The notes: a model not told the origin generated them from the letters alone. 64,000 nucleotides of DNA from Priestia koreensis (GCF_001274935.1 NZ_LILC01000023.1:336501-400500), one strand, 5' to 3'. Numbered from the stretch's first letter, positions 46,543-55,523 are shown. Translations and numbers: made by a program.

Positions 46543-47049
46543 TCATAGGGTTTCATAGTCTTCTATCAAATGTGACCAATATCCTTCTACTTCCTCCATT
46601 GCTATGGGGTCAATTTGCTCATACACCTTCCTTAACTCAACAGCGTAGTCATATGAAGTAAATACACCTTCTTTTTTCATTTCCATTGATAGTTCCTGCC
46701 TAATCAAATGAAACAAGAAGAACGTTCTTAAGTTCTGATTAAGTGTATAAATGAAAGGATCGTGTAAGGAAGAACTAATGAAAAGCTCATCGCTCCCTTC
46801 TTTTAAGTAAAGTCCATATTCATTCGGCGCACAATGACCTACTTTGATAAATTCCCCTTCTTTAATTACTATTTTTCCGAAGTTCGGGAAATCATAGAAT
46901 GTAAAATCGCCAAATTCTTTTGGTACTCCAATATTGATCATAAAATCAGCATTTTCAACACTTATCCCTAAATTAACTAAGTCATTAAAATCATAGTCTC
47001 TTGTTTCTGAGTCATAATATTCTCGTATCTCTCGGATGTCAAAATCCAT
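46543..47049 (-). CDS. SUKH-4 family immunity protein
   Basis: 168 residues from ATG 47049, which has AAAGGAGTG upstream. The sequence continues in the same frame further upstream, but that part belongs to a decayed SMI1 gene. SUKH-4 pattern: FGDFTFYDFPNFGKIVIKEG, then GLYLKEGSDELFISSSLHDP, FIYTLNQNLRTFFLFHLIRQ and a C-terminal SYDYAVELRKVYEQIDPIAM. It likely neutralises a nuclease or deaminase toxin. Intact. Confidence 0.78.
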   Translation of the reverse strand: MDFDIREIREYYDSETRDYDFNDLVNLGISVENADFMINIGVPKEFGDFTFYDFPNFGKIVIKEGEFIKVGHCAPNEYGLYLKEGSDELFISSSLHDPFIYTLNQNLRTFFLFHLIRQELSMEMKKEGVFTSYDYAVELRKVYEQIDPIAMEEVEGYWSHLIEDYETL

Positions 47050-47438
47050 ACTTTCACTCCTTTGACTTTTAAGCCCTTTAGCTGATTCAGCATTTCCCCG
47101 ATCTCTTGAAGGTTCGTCCTCATACTCAACACTATAACTTACTTCTGCATCAGGAAGTTCTTTTTCTAGTAGTGCTGCCTTACAATCATGACCACCAAGA
47201 ATGCAAGAAACAATTTCTATATTTGCATCTTTGCTTGTAAAACTTAATAGACAATCAAAGACTGCTCCACCCTCATCATTATCAATATCATAAATATTTG
47301 GATCAGGATAACCGCCGTTATTTTTTTGATGCATTCACGGTAATCATCTGGAAATCTGATACCAAATGAATTTTCCACAGCAATAATTACTTGCTCAGCT
47401 ATCGCTCCGTCCGTAAATAACCAAGTTACTCTGCTCAT
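47050..47438 (-). pseudogene. SMI1/KNR4 gene, frameshifted and truncated
   Basis: N-terminal part: MSRVTWLFTDGAIAEQVIIA, VENSFGIRFPDDYRECIKK, then a shift near 47330, and in the next frame NNGGYPDPNIYDIDNDEGGA, VFDCLLSFTSKDANIEIVSC. This is the start of a SUKH/SMI1 fold (FPDDYREC plus NNGGYP). The rest is replaced by unrelated residues (KELPDAEVSYSVEYEDEPSR) that run into the SUKH-4 start. A scar where one immunity gene was interrupted by another cassette. Confidence 0.65.
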
Positions 47439-47482
47439 TTTATCATCCCCAAAACAATATTCTTCTGTTTACCTGTTCAGCC

Positions 47483-48010
47483 GTCATCTCTACTATCCCA
47501 AATTACGCTACCATCTGTATGACCCGCAACCTGATGTTCGTCGTAATCAGCAAGTTGCATTTTACTAGCCTCTTAATGATGTAATGTGATTGATTTTGCC
47601 TTCTTCCCTAACTTGAATAACTCAATCTCTGTTTGACTGAATTATTTTGCTGGGTTTGGATCTTTCATTATATCGTCATATAATTTTCGCGAGAGATATT
47701 TAAACGGTGCTAATTCAGGATCTATATATATGACTCTAATCAAAATTCTTTATATTTTGAATTTAAAAACGGTGTAACCCTCTTTATCATACTTGACTTT
47801 ATGAGTTCCCCCTCTTTTTCTTAGATGTAAATGTATAATGAGTAGTAATTCCTGTATAACCATCTACTACTTTCCCTAAAAAATTTCTTAGTTTATTAGG
47901 GTTCCTGCTATAAAGGGGTAACTATCTAACTGCTTTTGTCATAGTTTTTTTATATGCTGCAGTTCTTTCATTGGTCGGTTTCATTTTTAAGTTCGAGTAC
48001 CTTTACTCAT
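47483..48010 (-). pseudogene. decayed HNH-type toxin tip
   Basis: Pieces in several frames: LKMKPTNERTAAYKKTMTKA, NFLGKVVDGYTGITTHYTFT, VKYDKEGYTVFKFKI, IDPELAPFKYLSR, KLYDDIMKDPNPAK (TAA) FSQTEIELFKLGKKAK, ITLHH (TAA) EASKMQLADYDEHQVAGHTD. The end (MQL, then a His/Thr/Gly cluster and IW) resembles the C-terminus of HNH/WHH-type nuclease tips. At least two stops and three shifts. No N-terminal secretion domain. Confidence 0.6.
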
Positions 48011-48027
48011 ACCCTAAACCTTAAAGT

Positions 48028-48067
48028 AAAAAGCACTCGTTGCCTTTAGTCGACAATAAAGTGCTTC
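48028..48067 (-). repeat. family A terminator repeat, copy 3
   Basis: AAAAAGCACTCG and AATAAAGTGCTT. The flanking 48120-48175 segment also resembles 52640-52735. On the 3' side of the Imm22 gene. Confidence 0.6.
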
Positions 48068-48199
48068 AAGTTCACATGTTTTCTAAGTTTTCAAGTCACT
48101 AGTCGCTTTAAATTTGTACGTACAATTTTAATACTGAGGACATGAAATCGTTTGTATTTCATGACAAATAGTACGTTTAAGCTACCGAACTTAGATGAG

Positions 48200-48589
48200 C
48201 TATTTGTATGGTACAGTACCAATAAATTTAATTTCTATATTTTCGGATTCATCTCCACTTTTCGCTTCATTGTATTGAAAATCATAGAGTACAATAACAG
48301 AATTAATACTGTATGCTAATTTATCGCCATTTATTAACTCTTTTATTTTAGGAATAATTAGTTCGCTATAAGAAAAATCATTTAAAATATCGTCTACATT
48401 ATTTTTAGGATTTTCATAAAAACAAATTTCAATGTTATCTTCATCATAATAACCAAATTCAAAGTTTGTGCCAAACTTTGAGTCTATTGAATCTCCATCT
48501 TCCGTATATTCTATATCAACATACTCCTTAAGATTTTCAAACGATTTAGAAACTCCAAACCATACTGAAGCCATTCCACTATATTCCAT
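48200..48589 (-). CDS. Imm22-family immunity protein
   Basis: 129 residues from ATG 48589, seven bases after GAGGAG. N-terminal signature ASVWFGVSKSFENLKEYVDI followed by EYTEDGDSIDSKFGTNFEFG and YYDEDNIE fits Imm22 as I remember it. The start sits two bases before the stop of the YwqK-like gene, so the two are coupled. Confidence 0.72.
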   Translation of the reverse strand: MEYSGMASVWFGVSKSFENLKEYVDIEYTEDGDSIDSKFGTNFEFGYYDEDNIEICFYENPKNNVDDILNDFSYSELIIPKIKELINGDKLAYSINSVIVLYDFQYNEAKSGDESENIEIKFIGTVPYK

Positions 48590-48590
48590 A

Positions 48591-49052
48591 TTATAACTCC
48601 TCATTTTTAGAAACGGATTTAATCAATTTTAAATCTGTTTCTGTAGGGGAAATTTTTTGCTTTGTGATACGACCTTCTTCATCCCATTCTGTATAATAGA
48701 GAGCTATCCCAAATTTATATTTTCCTTCAAATTTTAATTCTCCACTTTCATACCAGATTTTTTCCGCACCATTACTTTGTCCATGAATCAAATTTTTCAC
48801 TGATTTTAAATTTCCATTTTTATAGAATTCTATTAACTCACCCTCGATAAAACCCTTTATATAATTTGCATAATATATCAAATTACCATTGTCATATAAT
48901 TCGTAAGCTAAACCGGTAAAAGGTTTACCGTTCTCGTCTTCTGGGTTATCTAAAACTTCATCACTATAAGATGTAAACCATAAATTTCCGTCAAAGTCAG
49001 TTCCATGTTCTATAACATATTCTTTACTTGATATATCAATTTGACTTTCCAA
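48591..49052 (-). CDS. YwqK-like antitoxin with MORN-type repeats
   Basis: 153 residues. Three or more MORN-like units: ELYDNGNLIYYANYIKGFIE, EFYKNGNLKSVKNLIHGQSN, IWYESGELKFEGKYKFGI. B. subtilis YwqK is the immunity partner of the LXG toxin YwqJ. A remnant of a YwqJ-like deaminase tip overlaps its start, so the original pair order is preserved. Confidence 0.8.
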   Translation of the reverse strand: MESQIDISSKEYVIEHGTDFDGNLWFTSYSDEVLDNPEDENGKPFTGLAYELYDNGNLIYYANYIKGFIEGELIEFYKNGNLKSVKNLIHGQSNGAEKIWYESGELKFEGKYKFGIALYYTEWDEEGRITKQKISPTETDLKLIKSVSKNEEL

Positions 49053-49200
49053 TCTTTTTCACCTCTGAACTAAATTCAAATCCTTCAGTAATAAAATTAC
49101 AATATGGACAGGTTGGCATCACCATACCAGCTGATTTTAATTTTTTACCCGAATGTACTACATGAGTGATAAAATTCGAAGCACTTGTTTGTAAAATTAA
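49036..49200 (-). pseudogene. C-terminal remnant of a YwqJ-like deaminase toxin
   Basis: The minus frame gives LQTSASNFITHVVHSGKKLK, SAGMVMPTCPYCNFITEGFE, FSSEVKKIGKSN, stop at 49038-49036. The C-P-Y-C motif is the zinc-binding pair of the YwqJ-type nucleic-acid deaminase domain. The His-Ala-Glu half of the active site and everything upstream are gone. The stop lies 16 bases inside the YwqK-like gene, as in an overlapping toxin-immunity pair. Confidence 0.62.
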
Positions 49201-49294
49201 TTACAGACCATACTTTGTCACTCCTGTATGTAAATGCTGTAACCTTTATAATTCACTAAATCTATCTTTAAATTCCTTTTACGGAGCTAAGCAT

Positions 49295-49717
49295 TTAACT
49301 TTTCAAAAATTTAAGATACTTAGTATTCTTCGGATTCACAAAACATCTACCTTCTGATTTTGTATTGGCAATGCTAAAAAATTCTTTTGCGGTTTCTAAA
49401 TCATCGGATTCAAAAGCAACTTTCCCTGCAATAAATTCCTTGTCACCGGAATCTATACGTGCAAATCCAGTTAAAAATATGTTATATGCCCACTCCTTTG
49501 CTTTTTTTAAATCATTTACCATAAAACAAGTAGAGATAATATCCTTAACTAAATGGCAACTCTCTTCACAATAAATACCTTTAGGATTAGGTATTATATC
49601 CCATACCTCTTCTAATAACACAATAGAATCATTATAGTTACCGTCATTAAATTGTTCATTACTTTTTTCCAATAGACTTTCAAATTCTTCTTTTATAGGT
49701 GATTGTAAAATAGCCAT
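49295..49717 (-). CDS. TPR-like immunity-type protein, 140 aa
   Basis: Helical. Start at ATG 49717 with GAGGAGG upstream. Contains FESLLEKSNEQFNDGNYNDS, VLLEEVWDIIPNPKG and KAKEWAYNIFLTGFARIDSG, which look like TPR-type helix pairs. It follows the next TPR gene by 11 bases; the two are probably co-expressed halves or neighbours of one immunity unit. Confidence 0.62.
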   Translation of the reverse strand: MAILQSPIKEEFESLLEKSNEQFNDGNYNDSIVLLEEVWDIIPNPKGIYCEESCHLVKDIISTCFMVNDLKKAKEWAYNIFLTGFARIDSGDKEFIAGKVAFESDDLETAKEFFSIANTKSEGRCFVNPKNTKYLKFLKS

Positions 49718-49728
49718 ATTTATCCTCC

Positions 49729-50145
49729 TCAAATCATATCCTTAATCAATTCAAAATACTTTTCATCCTCATCATAATAGAGTTTATACCCTTCTAAAAT
49801 ATAAGCTCTTAACAAATACTCTTTAGCCTTATTAAGCTCTCCACACTCAAATAAACTCTCTCCAAGTCTCAGTAAAATAAATGGATTTGAAATACCATCC
49901 GGACAATTTAGTGCATGATATAAATTACTTTTTGCTTTCTCATACTCACGATTTAAAAAATAAGTATCTCCTAATGCTGTATAAATCCATGTACTTGTTT
50001 CCCAATCAGTCTTTGACAACGGAACCAAATCCAGAGCAGCTATATAACTCTCTATTGCCTTATCATCTTGCCCTTTTTCAATAAAAGCATTTCCCTCGTT
50101 ACACAATTTCACAATTCGATCATACACTTGATCGTTGAGTTCCAA
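49729..50145 (-). CDS. TPR-repeat immunity-type protein, 138 aa
   Basis: I choose TTG at 50145 because GGGAGG lies eight bases upstream. Clear TPR pairs: LCNEGNAFIEKGQDDKAIES, YIAALDLVPLSKTDWETSTW, IYTALGDTYFLNREYEKAKS, LLRLGESLFECGELNKAKEY. It begins 19 bases after the end of a GH-E-type toxin tip and is probably its cognate immunity protein. Confidence 0.7.
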   Translation of the reverse strand: MELNDQVYDRIVKLCNEGNAFIEKGQDDKAIESYIAALDLVPLSKTDWETSTWIYTALGDTYFLNREYEKAKSNLYHALNCPDGISNPFILLRLGESLFECGELNKAKEYLLRAYILEGYKLYYDEDEKYFELIKDMI

Positions 50146-50164
50146 TATAAATCCCTCCCAATAA

Positions 50165-50550
50165 TCATTTATTTGGTGACAAGTAGGTTTCATCTAACTT
50201 TGCACCTGCGGATCGATTTAACCTATAATGATCTAATACATATTTATTGAAGTCTAACATCCATTCTCTAACTTCTGGGGACTTCGCTCCATAATATCTT
50301 CCTGTACTTTTCCACCACGAAACTGCACCTGTTAAACGAGCCATCTCTACTTGATCTATTGGATACCATTTATTATCACTTGCCATAAATTCTATTTCAC
50401 CATCACGTGTTGTACTGATTTTTGGTGGAATTTCATTTTGCATTCTTTCCATTACTTCTTTACCCGTTTTGGAGCGTTTTGTTATGCCACTTGGTTCAGG
50501 TAAACCCACTTCTTTACTACTTGCGTACCCCCCATCAACTGGTTTAATTT
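50165..50550 (-). pseudogene. GH-E-type HNH nuclease tip, truncated
   Basis: The frame reads GYASSKEVGLPEPSGITKRS, IPPKISTTRDGEIEFMASDN, KWYPIDQVEMARLTGAVSWW, KSTGRYYGAKSPEVREWMLD, FNKYVLDHYRLNRSAGAKLD to LSPNK and a stop. This is the GH-E pattern (MaH, then A-V-W-W, G-R-x-x-G, EVRxWM). The conserved His after Met-Ala appears as Arg (MARL). A shift near 50550 breaks the link upstream and no secretion domain follows. Likely inactive. Confidence 0.6.
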
Positions 50551-50789
50551 CCTATTTACATCTTGATAATAACCTTTAGGAGTTTCACACGTACCCTGAG
50601 TAGACTTATAAACTTATAATTTTCTTTTCACTTTTCGTTCTAACATCAAAAAAGCATGCTGCTACTCTAGTAAAACAAGCAAGCACTAAGTTAAATGAAC
50701 AAAAAAAACAGAATAATTACAGTGTTATCTGACTATAATCAGTCTGTCTAACGTCGCATTATTACGTTAAATAATATCTATCATTCTTA

Positions 50790-51938
50790 CTATAAACCAA
50801 CATTTATCCTGTTTATATCTAAAACATCTGAGATACCTTTCTCATTCATTTTTTTAAGCAGGTACTCATAACCCTTTTCTAACGCCAGATTTCTTTCTTC
50901 TTCATAAATAGGAACAAGTGTATAAATAGTGATATCTCCTTGCTCAACTTGAACGTTATCTAGTCCGAATTCTCTAGGATGACATACCATTATACATGAC
51001 AATTTTGTATTCAATGCAAATGGCTGTGGGGGTTCTCCATTGGGAAGAATAACCCCTTCAGCAAGCCATCCATCATAGATATGTGGAATATGAGCTACTT
51101 TCCTTAACCATTCAAGAGGCCAATAATAGTTTTTGTCCTCCATATTCTCTTTCCCAACTACCCAACTCGAAGGCAATTTCAATAACAATTCTGCATATTT
51201 GAACTCGCTTTCTTCATTTGAATAACCCATAGATACATCACTCATACCTGTAGTTACCAGAGTTACAAAATCTTTATTCATTGATGGAGAAATTATATGG
51301 ATATTAACTGAAACTTTATTACCAGGAACAATCTCAATTATCGTATCTTGGATAGTTCCAAAGTATTTAGTCACATGCTCTAAAATTTCATCATGATCAT
51401 CTTGATTATTATCATTTACTTCGGTTATAGTAGTCCTCAATTCTCTTTGGTTCTCTAATAACTTTACAATTTCTAGTTGACCCTGTTCCCTTGCAAAGGT
51501 TAATGCATCGATATCTTTCATGGATTCGCCACTATATTTAACGTTTGTATCTATCCCACTCTCAATTAACAGTCTCGCAATATTCACATGCCCGTTACTA
51601 ATTGCACCAAACAATGGATTCCTTTCCGGCTCATTTGTGTCCATATTGGCTCCATATGACAATAAATATCTTACTATATCAATATGCCCTTCAGAAGCAG
51701 CTTCGTTTAATGCTCCACCCCCATACATGCCACCTAACGTATTTATATTTGACCCAAGTTCTACTAGTTTTTTTACTACATCCAACTTCCCTCTAGAAGC
51801 AGCAACGTGAAGCCATGTCCCAAAAGGTGTCATCATATTTAAAAGTTCTATATTAGAACCAATTAATTCAGCCGCCTTTTCAACATTGCCATTTTTTATA
51901 GATGATCGGATTTCTTTTGCAACCTGCTTACTATCCAT
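50790..51938 (-). CDS. ankyrin-repeat plus suppressor-of-fused (SUFU) domain immunity-type protein
   Basis: 382 residues. Residues 1-165 hold four ankyrin repeats (GTWLHVAASRGKLDVVKKLV, GALNEAASEGHIDIVRYLLS, NPLFGAISNGHVNIARLLIE, ALTFAREQGQLEIVKLLENQ). Residues about 185-382 form a SUFU-type domain (YFGTIQDTIIEIVPG, VTTGMSDVSMGY, YAELLLKLPSSW, FALNTKLSCIMVCHP). SUFU domains are known as bacterial toxin-immunity modules. A stand-alone ankyrin relative of the first half lies at 55524. Confidence 0.8.
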   Translation of the reverse strand: MDSKQVAKEIRSSIKNGNVEKAAELIGSNIELLNMMTPFGTWLHVAASRGKLDVVKKLVELGSNINTLGGMYGGGALNEAASEGHIDIVRYLLSYGANMDTNEPERNPLFGAISNGHVNIARLLIESGIDTNVKYSGESMKDIDALTFAREQGQLEIVKLLENQRELRTTITEVNDNNQDDHDEILEHVTKYFGTIQDTIIEIVPGNKVSVNIHIISPSMNKDFVTLVTTGMSDVSMGYSNEESEFKYAELLLKLPSSWVVGKENMEDKNYYWPLEWLRKVAHIPHIYDGWLAEGVILPNGEPPQPFALNTKLSCIMVCHPREFGLDNVQVEQGDITIYTLVPIYEEERNLALEKGYEYLLKKMNEKGISDVLDINRINVGL

Positions 51939-52132
51939 CTTAATTACTTCCTCCTTTTGACAATATCTCCAAGTTTATTAAGCATTTCCAATATATCATC
52001 TCTCTCCACTAGCATCCCCTGCTTTTTTTAGGTGATCAAAAACATTTCTAAGCGCTTTAATACCAGCTATTAGGAGACCAAATAATATTTTTAAGTTTTA
52101 AAATCAGGTCAATATCATGTTCCTTTTTTCAA

Positions 52133-52432
52133 CTAATTTATTTTAGGCTTTTCCATTTCCCTTTTAAATACAATATGATGCGCACGCTGATCATACATAT
52201 CTTTTGAGGATCTCCTATATTTTTTCAAATAAGCTCCATAATCGCTTTTGTCTACATCCTTAGTAACCGTACCCTTATCAATCCGCTCAACCTTTCGATT
52301 CCCATCAACCTTATACTGCGCGCTTTTTTTCTTCACACTCTCTAGCTGCGCTTTTGAAACCTTCTCTACGACTGGTTTAGGTGGATGGACAGATCGACGG
52401 TTGTTTGCCGGCGGGGTTTCATTTTGATTGTC
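52133..52432 (-). pseudogene. toxin core end plus truncated AHH nuclease tip
   Basis: The frame gives DNQNETPPANNRRSVHPPKP, VVEKVSKAQLESVKKKSAQY, SDYGAYLKKYRRSSKDMYDQ, RAHHIVFKREMEKPKIN, stop. The Pro-rich linker is typical of the junction between a T7SS toxin core and its tip. RAHHIV is the first motif of AHH-type nucleases, and the protein ends about 15 residues later, so the rest of the nuclease is absent. The linker is richer in G and C than its surroundings. Confidence 0.58.
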
Positions 52433-52578
52433 AAATAAAGAATATAACCCTTAATTTTACAATAGTTTTTCTCTAGTAGCATCGTACACTTTACAAAGCC
52501 AATTACAGTCTATAAAATTTAGCACTTAATACACTTATAAAATTATACGTATACCAACTTACTTCTGCGTTAAAACGC

Positions 52579-52617
52579 AAAAAGCACTCGTTGCCATCAT
52601 TGACAATCAAGTGCTTG
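52579..52617 (-). repeat. family A terminator repeat, copy 4
   Basis: AAAAAGCACTCG and AATCAAGTGCTT, followed by a stretch resembling that beyond the 48028 copy. On the 3' side of the SMI1 gene at 52746. Confidence 0.62.
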
Positions 52618-52745
52618 ATGTTCATTAATTTTCTACGCTTTCATGGTTGGTTCTAAATTTGTACATTTTATTACGTCGTTAAAACGGTATGACACCTTTT
52701 GTGTCTCACGACAAATAATACCTTATAACTAATTCTATTTAGTTG

Positions 52746-53216
52746 TCATGATAACATAGCTAGAAATTCTTCAAAATCACTCGCAACCACTGTCGTTACT
52801 GGCTCTAATTCTTCCGATTCTTCATGATCCCAGATAACAATTTCAGGATCCACACTATTTCTAAAATCTAAACAAATAAAATCCCCAGCAAACATAGCAG
52901 CTATTGGTATAACATTCATACCAATTAATTCTTCATCATCAATAAGCCTACCATCTAATTGCGTTAAAACAGATGTTAAGTCATACCATCCATCTTCTAA
53001 ATGTTCTTTGGGATTATCCAATAAACATAAAAACCTTTCTATTACATATTCCTGCCTATCAAACTTCAATACATTAGTAATAGGTGTAGACCCATTATAC
53101 CTTTTTAAAAAATCAATATATGACTGTGGTAATTTAATACTATATGATTGTTCGAACCAAGCTATTCTTTCATCACTCGGAAAAGGTTTAATACTAGTTT
53201 TTTCATCTATTCTCAT
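52746..53216 (-). CDS. SMI1/KNR4 (SUKH-1) immunity protein
   Basis: 156 residues. IAWFEQSYSIKLPQSYIDFL followed by KRYNGSTPI is the classic SUKH N-terminus; IPIAAMFAGDFICLDFRNSV and a C-terminal DFEEFLAML helix complete the fold. The start overlaps the end of the HNH tip by 14 bases, so it is the cognate immunity protein. GGAGG before the ATG. Intact. Confidence 0.88.
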   Translation of the reverse strand: MRIDEKTSIKPFPSDERIAWFEQSYSIKLPQSYIDFLKRYNGSTPITNVLKFDRQEYVIERFLCLLDNPKEHLEDGWYDLTSVLTQLDGRLIDDEELIGMNVIPIAAMFAGDFICLDFRNSVDPEIVIWDHEESEELEPVTTVVASDFEEFLAMLS

Positions 53217-53600
53217 TATTAATTCCTCCCCGTCTCTTACCTATATGTGCCCAATGTCGAGAGCTTCGTCCATCTTTACGATTTATAATATTGTGAATAC
53301 CAAATGGAACCAACTCCATCTTTCCATCAATTTCAGAATGATGCCACGTCATTCCCTTAGGCCTTCCGCCTTCAATTCTACTATCTACCCAATTAAACTG
53401 TTCTCTATCCGTCCCCCTCCAAAATTCCTCTGGTAGATAGTCAATCTTTTCTATTACTCCCTTCACTTTAGAAAAATTATGGTATTTTGTTCCATCTTCA
53501 AACGGAACATCTAATATTAAACCTTTCTCTATAGCTTCTAATCTAATCTGTTTTCTTTGTCTATAATTCAATCCATTTCCACCAATAACACAAATTTCTT
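53203..53600 (-). pseudogene. HNH nuclease tip without a secretion domain
   Basis: GGNGLNYRQRKQIRLEAIEK, PEEFWRGTDREQFNWVDSRI, then GMTWHHSEIDGKMELVPFGI, HNIINRKDGRSSRHWAHIGK to a stop. WHH, then LVP and IHN, then W is the HNH/WHH-type nuclease motif set, apparently complete. There is no start codon with a ribosome-binding site; upstream the same frame continues into another decayed tip. The tip itself could be active if joined to a toxin core. Confidence 0.62.
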
Positions 53601-53955
53601 TTAAGTAACTTTCAAATGCAGATCAATCTATATCTTCTAAACTTGCAGCTTTTCTAGATATTATTTCTCCTTTTACAGGATCATAAGAATCTAATCGCTT
53701 CCCATCACTTAAATGTACTTCATTCAAGAATACCAATCTTTGAAAACCGATTTTTTATTAAATGTATTACCCCGTGACATAGGAGAATCATTTAACCAAT
53801 AATCTCTTGCTTCTTTCCATCCTATCCTATCTCTTTGAGGTTTTCCCTCTTTTGCTTTACGTGTAAGATATTTAGCATAATCAGACTCTAATTTTAAATC
53901 TATAAATCTCCCTTTAGAAGATAAAAGAGCTTCATCCGCACTCTATGTTGTAATC
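53601..53955 (-). pseudogene. second nuclease tip remnant fused in frame to the HNH tip
   Basis: Upstream frame: ADEALLSSKGRFIDLKLESD, YAKYLTRKAKEGKPQRDRIG, WKEARDYWLNDSPMSRGNTF, NKKSVFKDWYS, stop. Next frame: LNEVHLSDGKRLDSYDPVKG, EIISRKAASLEDID, TGA, SAFESYLKEICVIGGNGLN, which then runs into the HNH tip. LDSYDPVKGEIISRK looks like a restriction-endonuclease-fold core (D...x...K). One indel and one stop break it. Confidence 0.5.
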
Positions 53956-53970
53956 TTAAACTCTAACAAT

Positions 53971-53998
53971 AAAAAAGCGGTTGTCATAAGACAACCAC
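53971..53998 (-). terminator. terminator of the gene at 54029
   Basis: GGTTGTC-ATAA-GACAACC at 53979-53996, with an A-tract on its left that reads as T on the minus strand. Confidence 0.8.
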
Positions 53999-54028
53999 CT
54001 ATATAATCATTCATCTGGTAGATAGAAT

Positions 54029-54445
54029 TTAAATAAAATCCACACGCAGGTTTCCTGTAAATGAAACTTTACTTTCAACTTCCAAGAAATCAACGTCATT
54101 TTCAAGCTCTACGACAACTGTTCCTAATCTTTCACTAAAAAATTCAAATAAGTCTAAGTCTATTACTTTTGAAATAGTAACATTGCAAACTGTGTGAGAT
54201 GAGCCTAGTTTACCTTGGATAATTTCGTCATCATCAAAGCTAGCTACCTTAATTTTATTAACCCACTCTATTGAAAAATCACATTCTTTTTCAATTGTTT
54301 TTTCCATAATTTCAAATCCACTCTCAACATAATTATCATGTTCTAAACCATACGCCCAGACTTTACTATTTGATTCTTTCAACTCCAATAAGTAGAGCCT
54401 CTCATATCCATGATATTTCATTTCATTAATTCTAGCTCTAGGCAT
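54029..54445 (-). CDS. immunity-type protein of unknown family, 138 aa
   Basis: Begins MPRARINEMKYHGYERLYLL, predicted beta-rich with an acidic C-terminus (VVVELENDVDFLEVESKVSF). No family recognised. GGAGG before the ATG and a terminator after the stop. Intact. Confidence 0.55.
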   Translation of the reverse strand: MPRARINEMKYHGYERLYLLELKESNSKVWAYGLEHDNYVESGFEIMEKTIEKECDFSIEWVNKIKVASFDDDEIIQGKLGSSHTVCNVTISKVIDLDLFEFFSERLGTVVVELENDVDFLEVESKVSFTGNLRVDFI

Positions 54446-54466
54446 AATTACCTCCCTATACCCTTA

Positions 54467-54574
54467 TTATTGCAGTTTTAAAAAGTTTTTTGAAGAAGTT
54501 GTCATCATTGTTTGAATCTTTCCATTCTGAACACCACCTGATAAATCATCCCATGCATCCGATAAATTCTGCAT
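54467..54574 (-). pseudogene. 35-aa fragment of a toxin linker
   Basis: ATG at 54574 follows GGGAGGATACTT. The product MQNLSDAWDDLSGGVQNGKI plus 15 residues ends LKLQ. The W-D-D/G-G-V-x-x-G pattern resembles the linker helices of T7SS toxin cores; a similar DAWDD piece is at 57093. Either a remnant with an accidental ribosome-binding site or a real small peptide. Confidence 0.4.
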
Positions 54575-54953
54575 AAGTATCCTCCCTATTTATTCAAAAG
54601 TTATATTGACGAAAACCATTACACTTTGATTGAATTGTCCTTTTCTAGCTCCATTATAACCAAATGTTATTTTAGTTTTTTACCATCTATCCTTGTTATG
54701 TCTACAGCTGCACTATTAAAATACGATCCAAATTTTATAAGTCAAGGTAGTATATTGACTCCATTTTATTTTACCCATTTTTTGTCGCGACGAACTTTGT
54801 CATTCTCTTATGCAAATATAGATCGAGTAGTATGTATGGTAGTCTTTTATTCTTTTATCATGAACCTGCCAATGCTTTTCCTTACCATCATGAGTTTTTA
54901 ATTTAAATGTCAAAAAAACCTTGAAAGGCTATAGCCAATTAAGGTTTACAAGT
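54575..54953. other. region without an intact gene, probable toxin debris
   Basis: About 380 bases. The minus strand gives short sensible pieces (KEKHWQVHDKRIKDYHTYYS, KMGKIKWSQYTTLTYKIWIV) interrupted by stops, consistent with a decayed tip. A family B terminator repeat closes it on the right. Confidence 0.35.
54912..54947 (-). repeat. family B terminator repeat, copy 3
   Basis: AAAAAAACCTTGAAAGGC-TATAGCCAATTAAGGTT. Immediately on the 3' side of the gene at 54954. Confidence 0.7.
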
Positions 54954-55460
54954 CTACTCTTCACATACTTGAATAATTTCTTTTGGTACAGATTCAAAAA
55001 GTAACACTTGTGGCTTTGAATAGGGTTTCTTTATCAAATAGTCTTCAAGTGTCATCATACTTTTCCAGTATTGTTTAATCCAATATTCAATAGTTTCTCC
55101 AGTATCAAAATTTAAAGCTTCCTCATCAAAGTCTTTAAAATCCTCATAGAATGCTTGGTCATAGATCGAAAGGGAAATATCACCATCAAATACTAGGATT
55201 TTACCCGTAAATATAGGAAAGCAAAACGATTTGGAAAAACGATTGGTTATATCAACACCTATTGCTTCTTTAAAGTTAAGCCAATCAGGTGTATTGGAAG
55301 GTCTTAATAGTTCTGTTATCTCAAATTTCACTCTGCCACCATTACTATATCTATTATTTGACTTAGTAGAATATTTAATGCCACCACTCATGATTTCTTC
55401 CAGAGAAACATGATGTTTGTGATTTTCAGGCAAATATGCATGATACAACAAATTACTCAA
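54954..55460 (-). CDS. immunity-type protein of unknown family, 168 aa
   Basis: TTG at 55460, seven bases after AGGTG. Begins MSNLLYHAYLPENHKHHVSL; contains VKFEITELLRPSNTPDWLNF, FPIFTGKILVFDGDISLSIY and YWKSMMTLEDYLIKKPYSKP. Beta-rich N-terminus, helical C-terminus. No family recognised. Intact, with a family B terminator directly downstream. Confidence 0.6.
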   Translation of the reverse strand: MSNLLYHAYLPENHKHHVSLEEIMSGGIKYSTKSNNRYSNGGRVKFEITELLRPSNTPDWLNFKEAIGVDITNRFSKSFCFPIFTGKILVFDGDISLSIYDQAFYEDFKDFDEEALNFDTGETIEYWIKQYWKSMMTLEDYLIKKPYSKPQVLLFESVPKEIIQVCEE

Positions 55461-55523
55461 GTATCTCACCTACTTAATATTTATTTTCTTGGAACATAAG
55501 GAAAATGGGGAAAATTTGTTTTT

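Noticed and set aside
54626..54901. Plus-strand open frame of 91 codons
   Set aside because: The only plus-strand candidate in this part of the array, no good ribosome-binding site; the minus strand shows toxin-like debris instead.
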